Positions 57,201 to 64,000 of a stretch of 64,000 bases of DNA are shown here, in pieces (positions within the stretch are counted from its first letter, which is position 1; the number at the start of each line of letters is the position of its first letter). The position numbers and the translations under genes are program-made. Source of the stretch: Gamsiella multidivaricata (taxonomy: Eukaryota > Mortierellomycota > Mortierellomycetes > Mortierellales > Mortierellaceae); NCBI RefSeq assembly GCF_025024155.1, contig NW_026251728.1:186001-250000 (forward strand), read 5' to 3'. Under the pieces are notes generated by a model. That model ran no database searches. It saw nothing but the letters and a program-made list of their open reading frames with translations, and was not told where the DNA came from.

Positions 57201-58073
57201 CTTGGAGAGTGTTATTTTTGAAATGACATGGGTGAATCCCCATGAACTCCAACTTTATGCACCCTGGGAAGATACAGGAATGAGACTCCGCGTCTGTCTT
57301 CGTTCTGATCTTCAGGAAAGATCCCCGTACGTTGTCGTCCTTGTCATCATCAGAGTCATTAAGCTTTTGAAGCTGATAGTGTAATTTCCAACAGGAAATC
57401 CCTGTGCACGACGTCGCTATAAACACAAATATAGATCTTTGTCAATTATCTATGGTGAATGCTGTGGATATCTCGTTATTTAAAGCTCCTGAATTGCTTG
57501 AGATCTTACATAGTAAGCGAAGCTGGCGCTTGGAAATGATCTAGAATGGAAAGATATATTGCATAGGGAGTGACAGCTTTAGACGCTCCATATAATACTA
57601 ATACTCTCATCCAAATATTTGGATCGCCTTTGTTACCGGACAATACCTCTTTTCCTATAACAGAGTTGTTAGAAATTTGGTGGGATTCAACTGATTCTGT
57701 CCTATCGATATTGAGCTCAGCTGTGGAAATTCCTAGGAAGATGTCGTATCGTCTAGCAGGGACTTTGTCCATCTCAAGACTCCACTGTAAGAATCAAGTA
57801 GGGAGAGAATTACAATGAGAGTCATGGTTGTTGAGCGACGTTCACTGACGAAACCATCATTAAAGAGACGAGACTCACGCTTATAAGTCTTTTTGAAGCA
57901 TCGATCGTCACTGGCGGGAGCCGTCTATTTGTCAAGAGTAGAGATTGATAGGGATCTGCATTTAAATGGACGCTCGATGGCTCTACAATCTTGGCACACA
58001 AGGCAATCTGATGTCATTCATATTCGTACTCGATCGAACAGAGAAGCGACTTATTATTCGATAATGCGGCCAT
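54218..58073 (-). CDS. TRP-like six-TM cation channel with propeller-like N-terminus, carrying two lesions
   Basis: Exons (minus): 58073-57879, 57784-57510, 57436-57201, 57154-56191, 56099-55893, 55790-55601, 55512-55285, 55175-55052, 54956-54846, 54726-54218, about 1012 residues. The N-terminal half has WD/propeller-like patterns (VTIDASKRLISWSLEMD, KKVLGFDISGNKTHAVTLSG). The second half has six hydrophobic segments (YYALVLVAVFIQVY, VGVFVAITAGSFIFLWLELV, DLVTFGFTMAASIVQLVAML, GLLSFSVLFISLHF, VFFFIFFGGILAFTTAILHL, MIIYFFFTVILMLNVLIGAL) with a pore-like loop between the last two. A Gln/Lys coiled coil (LKEKLKQQMKDQLKEQLEAQ) ends the protein, as in TRP channels. Lesions: in-frame TGA at codon 20, and AT instead of GT at 56190-56189, where proper splicing would give EYKWNTIGFKYW. 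A cryptic GTACAA donor or an internal start could rescue it. Confidence 0.7.
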
Positions 58074-59389
58074 GGTTGAGCTCGTCGCTGGGAATCTGTT
58101 AAGATTTTCCTTGAAGTACCATCTATGCGCTATTTCCGAAGAGTAATTAGCGTCTTGGATCTATAACTGAGATCACCCCGCTCTTTGACTGCTCATAAAT
58201 GTTCTTATCTGGGCCTTCACTGTCAGCCTGCCTTGGCTCGAGAGAACCAAGATGATCACTTTGGTCTCCATGCTCAGGATTTGAGGCCATTACTCCCTCC
58301 TATAATGGAGAGGCAGCAGGACCACTGAGAGTAGGAGTAGCCTTAGTGCATTCTCGCACGTCCAAGCTAACATGACTCCTGTTGCTCATGAGAGAGTTTG
58401 AAGGGTAAGTTGAGAGTAACTAGGAGAAGACGTGGAGTGGAAGAATTTAGTCAGGGTATGTTTGAAGAGAAAGAAGAGGAGCTAAAGGGTGGGGGACAAG
58501 GACTTTTCGTTTAAATACGTCCAATTACTGGTAGCAATTGGCAGCGACGGCGAAGTTAGCAAAAGGCGAAGCTAACGGCAAAAAGCGGCGCTGACTGCAG
58601 AGATTATGGCGAGGCCTTAAACTCCTAAGTCGGCCGCAGAAATTATAGCGAAAGCTGCATAAAGCGAACTTTACTGCGCAGGTAAAAGTTAATGTTGTAA
58701 ATCGAAGCCGCCTGCAGAATTGATGGTGAGGCCTACAAAACACATAGTATGCCGCTAATATAAAAATGCTAGGCTGAGTACATTGGTAAGGGCAAAGGTG
58801 AGGGCGAGGGCGAGGGCGAAGATGCGTGAGCTGTGTTTCCCCAGTGAATTTAGGCCAGAAGTAGCCCTTTGCAGCATGTTCATAGACGCTTAGTGACATC
58901 GCATGAAACCCGTCATTTATTTTGGACACCAGATTCATCTCATTATCATAGATGATATATTATAGCTGCTTAAGCACGAGGTCGATTGCAGCAGTAGGGT
59001 CGGCAGTTGCAAATCTGTAAAACTCAGGGCAGCTGCAAACATTGGTGGTATCTCAAATGGCGTGCATAGCGCGGCAGGGACGAGAGTAGGGACGAGAGTA
59101 GGTTCGCGACTCAGACTATGCACAGCACGTTTCGTCACGTGCGTATCTGTGACGTAGACATAGCTGGGTACCGCGGAGAGTGATCACTCCAAAGGACCAT
59201 CACTCGCTTCGCGCCTGCTCCCTTCTATACAACCATCGGCACCAGTCGACCATACAGGACTCAGGCCATCGCTCGACACCCCCTTCCTCTGTCCATCACG
59301 TCTTCTTTATTTTCCCGCCTTCGACTGGATCCTCAACCTTGAATTTGTCCGCCCGCTGAACGCCCATCACAACAGCTCATTCACGTACC
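58074..59389. other. intergenic stretch with diverged short repeats
   Basis: Around 58540-58740, variants of CTGCAGA-ATTATGGCGAGGCC recur at roughly 50-110 bp intervals, and GGCGAG units occur at 58800-58825. No coding signal. The right end is the promoter and CA/CT-rich leader of the kinase gene. Confidence 0.45.
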
Positions 59390-61667
59390 ATGAAGCGCGC
59401 TGCTGAAGATCAGCACGACCACCCTTCCAAACGGCCCCAGTCACTCGCCTCTGTCCATAACAGCCACCTCCCAGTGAGCCCTAACCTGAGCGCAGGAAGT
59501 CCTAGTCCACCGCGGAAGAAGGAGGTAAGCGAGCGATGATATGGACTTGATTAGACAGGAAAATAGATGGATGCCACATCTTTCATCAACGGAATCACAT
59601 CTCTAACAGTGCCTCTAACAACACAACTTGGGATCAATTTTATCTTGCTGACATCAACAATAGCTCAGGGTGTGGAAGGGATGTTCGCAGTTGAAAGAGT
59701 TCGACCTGGTGGACAAGCTGGGTGAAGGCACCTTTGGGCAAGTCCTTTTGGTTTACTAGCTGGTCATGAACGCCATTTTCGTTTATTTCTCATGAACGAA
59801 AGTAGTGTTCTAACAGTCCCTCTTGTCTCTTGCATTCTCTCTGCCTTCAATGGCTGGAATTCAAAATCCCTATGTGGACAACATCTACTGGATATCGTCT
59901 TGATAATCGGATACGCCAACGCTATTATACCATTTGTGCAACATCCGAACATCGTCTTTTTGGGTCAACATATCGTGGATGAACAATAGAGAGGTTCATA
60001 AGGCGCGAAGAAAAGGATCTGGAGAGCTCTTGGCTCTGAAACGCATTCTGATGCACAACGAGAACGAGGGTATACCTATTACGGCGCTAAGAGAGATCAA
60101 AATCCTGAAGAGATTGCGGCATGATAACATCGTGCCCTTGCATGATATTGCCGTAAATCCAGGTAAGGGATACGATCATACATCTGCTTTTATTCTTTGC
60201 TTGACAGCAGAGTCTCTGTAGCTCGAAAGGTATCGGAGTAAAATTCTGATTGTTCCCGTGCTCGGTAATTGGAAAATTAGGGTCGAGGAGCGGACGCAGT
60301 CGTGCGAGTGTCTATATGGTCTTCCCGTACATGGATCACGACTTAAGTGGACTGTTGAACAACCCCAAAGTCCGACTCTCCGTTCCTCAGATCAAGCTAT
60401 ACATGAAGCAATTGCTGGAGGGCACTATTTACATGCATTCGGTATGCGAATATCTTCAGGATGTGAAAGGCGCGATACATGCTTTTTTATTTATCTATTT
60501 ATTTGAGTGCCGCTAATAAGACATCGCCGCACGCCTTTACTCCACATTAGCAAAAAATCTTGCATCGAGATATGAAGGCTGCCAACTTGCTGATCAGCAA
60601 TAATGGAACGCTAAAGATTGCGGATTTCGGATTGGCGAGACCTTTCAAGCCGGAGGGCGAGGACTACACATCCAAAGTCGTAACACGTTGGTACCGTCCA
60701 CCTGAGCTATTTCTGGGCGAGAAGAAATATGGGCCTGCGGTGGATATGTGGGGCATTGGGTAAGTGCAATAAGAACTCTGCTCTCTTTGTTCATTGCAGC
60801 CCTTTGATGTGCTGAAGTTGACATTGCGCTTCGTCTTGTGATAGATGTGTATTCGGAGAAATGCTGTTTGGAAGACCAGTACTGCAGGGAAACTCAGATC
60901 AGGATCAACTGGACAAGATCTTCCAGCTTTGTGGCTCGCCCGCTGAAGATACCATGCCCGGATGGTCAAATCTGCCAGGTCTGGAAGAGAAGGGCGTTGT
61001 CTATCAAGTAAATAGAAACTATCCACGCAAACTCAAGGAGGATTTTGAGCCGTACGGAACGCTAGCGGCGGATCTGATGGACAAGTTATTAGTGCTGGAC
61101 CCAAAGAAGAGACTGACGGCATTCGCTGCATCTGATCACGATTACCTCTGGGTCGAGCCACTACCAGCAGAGATTGGAGCGTATGTTACGCATACCATGC
61201 ATCTTGCATCCGCAGTGGTGAAACCTTTTTTATGGTATGATAATAACAACAATTCACCTTAATAATCCTCGACATCAAATAGGTTGCCTGTGTATGAGTC
61301 GAGCCATGAGTATGATCGACAAAGAAAACATGAGCAGAACCAAGAGCGCCATGCATCACATCATCACAACAACCATCATCATCATAGCGCACAAAACACA
61401 GTATCGCATGGGCACCACCAGGCCCCACGACACGGTGGTGCACCCGGCGGATCGGCTGCACCCTATCGTCCGAATGGTGGTGGTGGCGGCGGATATGGAG
61501 GCGATCATGATAGGAGAGATAAGCCAAGGGGGCATGCACCTTCGGCTTCATCTGTGCAGCCATCGGCATACAGACCAATACCTTTGCCGCCACGGCCCCA
61601 GACGTCGGCAGTACCTCCGGCTGCACCTAGCGCCCCCAGCACTAGCACCACTGCTCGCCGGCCATGA
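59390..61667 (+). CDS. BUR1: Bur1/Cdk9-type cyclin-dependent kinase
   Basis: Seven exons (59390-59524, 59664-59737, 59990-60162, 60281-60441, 60551-60759, 60845-61180, 61283-61667), phase-consistent, 490 residues. A 45-residue basic/Ser-Pro N-terminus precedes the kinase: Gly loop LGEGTFGEVHKA, Lys in LALKRI, C-helix [11 protein letters not shown] (the Bur1/Cdk9 variant of PSTAIRE), [11 protein letters not shown] catalytic loop, DFGLAR, and T-loop [20 protein letters not shown]. The C-terminus (about 365-490) is His/Gly/Pro-rich. Intron 2, inside the Gly loop, uses a GC donor (TTTGG/GCAAGT) with a normal AG. The kinase pairs with a cyclin (Bur2/cyclin T type) and phosphorylates Spt5 and the RNA polymerase II CTD linker to promote elongation. 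The HRDMKAAN and PITALRE motifs favour Bur1/Cdk9 over Cdk12 or Cdk1; the symbol is by similarity. Confidence 0.93.
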
Positions 61668-61994
61668 ACGAGCGTTGTTTTGAGTCGGAAGTGCTGGGAA
61701 ACGGTTCAGCCTCTGGAGGTGCGCATATATATACATAGTTTGTGTCTTTTCTTCACAATGCCTTTCTTTCATTTAGTACAACAAAAAGCATATCTTTCTC
61801 GATAATAACCTACTCTGTTTGTTCTTTTTTTTATTATACGGGGTTATCATCATATGCTACAACTTCATAAATGAAGGCAATAAAAAAAGAACATGAGTGC
61901 AATCTGATAATGGTCAAGAAAGACACGCCAGCGTGCTTTATTGTGGAAAAGAAAGAAACAACAAAATACAAAGATATACAAAATTGTGAACTAT
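61668..61994. other. convergent 3' spacer
   Basis: Between the kinase and the next minus-strand gene; AT-rich with AATAAA at 61879-61884, and no open frame of note. Confidence 0.5.
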
Positions 61995-62780
61995 CTAATC
62001 CTGCCTCATGCAGCGAGATTTTGGATAAGGCGATAGGGCTCGAACTTTTGGTCCGCCAACAGGCTTGGTTCCCAGGACAAACCTCGGTTCTCTTGGGAGT
62101 GGAAGTGGGACAAAGACGGTGGTGTCGGGCATCAGATGTCCACGGTCCATGATCCGATTCCGGTTGCTCAGTCTGCGGTGCTCCAGCTCGGATTTTGGTT
62201 TTGGAAGATTCCTGACAGCAGCTGCGTCTTGTTCGTCATCGTCAAGCGTACGAGAGTCGCGGTACCCAGTGAAGAAGAGTCCGCGAATTTCGCCCGCATC
62301 TCCAAAAAAGTCGAGCGCATCGTCGGGATCGCTGTCGCTGTCTAGAGACTCGAATCCTGTAAATTCAGCTGAGAACGCGGCTTTGTCCGCGACGTGCTTG
62401 GTCGTTGGTGTTGTCGAAGAACCCTGTGGAAAGGACTGAAAGGGTTTCATACAGGTGTTGTTGCTGGGCGCGGACTCGATCACGATATCGACCAGGTCGA
62501 AGGGATTGGGATGGTGTACGATGCCTCGGCGAGAGAGCTCGGGCTCTGCATGGCGGTAGAAGGGGTTGGCATGGTCATCAAACCAGTTCTCGTAACCGAG
62601 CGAACCAAGGACTTCAAGTTTCTCTTCGTAGATCTTATGCAGCCTGCAAGAGGGAGGAGGTGGAGTATATGGACGACCACCAACGGACGAAGAGGACGAG
62701 TTGGCGGAGTTGTTGAACTTGTTGACAAGACAGGCGTTGCTGGTGTTAATAGTCAATGATCGTGCGGCGCGGTGCATCAT
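61995..62780 (-). CDS. unknown protein, basic ends and acidic middle
   Basis: Single-exon gene for 261 residues starting MMHRAARSLTINTSNA. The N-terminus is Ser/Asn-rich, followed by YTPPPPSCRLHKIYEEKLEV and NWFDDHANPFYRHAEPELSR. The middle is acidic (FTGFESLDSDSDPDDALDFF). The C-terminus is Pro/Arg-rich (TVFVPLPLPREPRFVLGTKP, ALSPYPKSRCMRQD). There is no signal peptide or membrane segment, and no domain is recognised. The frame is convincing by length, codon use and the TATA box about 140 nt upstream. It lies tail-to-tail with the kinase gene. Confidence 0.75.
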   Translation of the reverse strand: MMHRAARSLTINTSNACLVNKFNNSANSSSSSVGGRPYTPPPPSCRLHKIYEEKLEVLGSLGYENWFDDHANPFYRHAEPELSRRGIVHHPNPFDLVDIVIESAPSNNTCMKPFQSFPQGSSTTPTTKHVADKAAFSAEFTGFESLDSDSDPDDALDFFGDAGEIRGLFFTGYRDSRTLDDDEQDAAAVRNLPKPKSELEHRRLSNRNRIMDRGHLMPDTTVFVPLPLPREPRFVLGTKPVGGPKVRALSPYPKSRCMRQD

Positions 62781-63496
62781 TCAGAAGTAAGAGACGAACG
62801 TTTGACGTGAAAAAGTGTTGATAGGAAAAAAATTTAAGAGTGTTTGAGAGGAGCAACAAAGTCGTAAGTGCGTTGGGTTGAAGAATAGAAGCAAGCAATG
62901 CTGTGAACGCATTCCTTTATATAGTCTTTGAACGAAATAAATGAGCTTATTAACACGACGTTCCTCAAAAAGTAATTGCCGAAAAGAACAAAATGTGCCC
63001 ACGATGTGTTGGGAAATTGGGCGAATGCACCGTACACCCTGTCTCTGTGGGCCGACATGCTCAGCCTATGCATGCGCATGCTATGCAAGACAATTTGCTT
63101 ATCCGAGAGGCAATGAGGAAGTCGCCTCGATCAGCTGTCCGCTCCACATCCGAGATTGAATTAAGTAAACGGGCTTTCCCATTTTATGAACTCTTTCTGG
63201 CACGCGTCTCCATGTTTCAGCCTTTCTGGATACTTATCAACGGCGCGAAGGCGTGACAAATTTGAAATGTGAGCGCCCGAGCTCCATTCTCTGCTCCAAC
63301 ACCGGCATTCGTAAATGAACAAGCGCAACAGGAGCAACATGCGTACATACAGTAGATAAGTATGAAACAACTAAGGTTCAATGGCCGAAGAAACAGACAA
63401 TGCGTTCATATAACAAAATAAAAAAAGTTGCCCAATGTATTATAGTCTTTCACTGTATTTAAGTCGTTCTCCTGTCTCAAAGAAAGAAGTCGCTAT
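62781..63496. other. intergenic stretch between unknown gene and cyclophilin
   Basis: It contains the promoter of the unknown gene and the 3' flank of the cyclophilin gene. No further gene is seen. Confidence 0.5.
62916..62923 (-). promoter_or_regulatory. TATA box of the unknown minus-strand gene
   Basis: The minus strand reads GACTATATAAAGGAATGC about 140 nt before the ATG at 62780. Confidence 0.5.
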
Positions 63497-63740
63497 TTAA
63501 TCGTGGATCTCGCCGCAGTCAGCAATCTCAACGGTGGCAGTGGGGGCACCACTTGGGGTTCCGACAGCCTCCAACTTCTTCAAGAGTTCCTCGCCCTGCT
63601 CAATCTTTCCGAAGACAGTGTGCTTTCCATCCAACCAGGGAGTATCCTGGAAGCAAATGAAGAACTGGGATCCATTGGTGTTGGGTCCGGCATTGGCCAT
63701 AGACAAAACGGGACCCTTGTGAGCAATCTTGAAGTTCTCA
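63497..63740 (-). CDS. cyclophilin-type peptidyl-prolyl isomerase, 3' exon only
   Basis: The last exon encodes about 81 residues of a cyclophilin: [60 protein letters not shown], ending [11 protein letters not shown]. The [14 protein letters not shown] core and W-L-D-G-K-H (the Trp that confers cyclosporin binding) are present. The acceptor is TTCTTAG before 63740 with one phase base, matching the usual A-D/ENFK context. No upstream exon (FHRVI, GGDFTRG) is found between 63741 and the window end, so either a long intron runs past the edge or the copy is 5'-truncated. It catalyses cis-trans proline isomerisation, probably in the cytosol. Confidence 0.9.
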
Positions 63741-64000
63741 CTAAGAAATGAAATGGAATGGTCCAAAAAGAAGCAGGCAAAAGAAAATTGTAATAAATAG
63801 GAGTGAGACATGGTCAGCAGTCTGGTAGGCAAATCGAGTGCTCACAATACGCGCGCTAGGGGCTTCTTCTTTGCGAACCAACGTATCGGGAAGCATCCCC
63901 TGTGCACTGGAGCACGCACGGAAGCACGAGCACCCCATATGCAATTGCTTAGTTAAAAATAATTTGTTCCCAAAGCAGCAATTTCGGGTGTCACCTACTC

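Noticed and set aside
61237..61683. Overlapping frame in the last kinase exon
   Set aside because: The frame joined by the GTATGT donor at 61181 and TAG acceptor at 61282 continues the kinase; the other frame is a shadow.

Overview
This window is fungal nuclear DNA. Genes carry many short introns (about 100 nt, GTAAG-type donors), intergenic regions are CT-rich or contain long A/T runs, and the proteins are recognisably fungal: Sla1 with three SH3 domains plus SHD1/SHD2, a Bur1/Cdk9 kinase, Smc6, secreted Ser/Thr-rich proteins and Dicer-like remains. The low-complexity Ser/Gln-rich proteins, the beta-propeller/TRP-like channel and the intron style suggest an early-diverging fungus, possibly Mortierellomycotina. 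That placement is inference from protein style, not a database result.

Layout. 1-8 kb: a small secreted protein gene, then a transposon-rich stretch. It holds a cluster of MITE-like inverted repeats with a perfect 160-bp palindrome, a Tc1/mariner copy broken by one stop codon, and a pogo/Tigger-type element with 134-bp terminal repeats and an apparently intact spliced transposase, itself sitting inside an older pair of 40-bp inverted repeats. 7.9-12.1 kb: a large alanine/lysine/histidine-rich helical protein fused to a MAPEG-like membrane domain, and a GPI-type cell-surface protein. 14.5-16.6 kb: a decayed Dicer-like gene. 17-22.7 kb: SLA1 (10 exons). 22.7-28.1 kb: a gene-poor gap. 28.1-32.5 kb: SMC6 (10 exons). 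35.7-48 kb: three plus-strand genes for Ser/Pro/Gln-rich proteins, one with a PH domain. 48.2-51.7 kb: a single-pass membrane protein with a Ser/Thr-rich extracellular tail. 54.2-58.1 kb: a six-TM cation channel with a propeller-like N-terminus that carries two lesions. 59.4-61.7 kb: BUR1/CDK9-type kinase. 62-62.8 kb: an unknown gene. 63.5 kb: the 3' exon of a cyclophilin.

The genes are independent eukaryotic units, not an operon. Housekeeping functions (endocytic actin patches, Smc5/6 genome maintenance, transcription elongation, proline isomerisation) alternate with lineage-specific surface or low-complexity proteins. The points most worth attention are the Dicer relic with degenerate motifs at every catalytic centre I could place, the nested transposons sharing terminal sequence with the palindromic MITEs, the LEA-like/MAPEG fusion, and the channel gene with a GT-to-AT splice donor.

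All exon structures were assembled by eye from reading-frame continuity and splice consensus; no alignment or transcript data were used.
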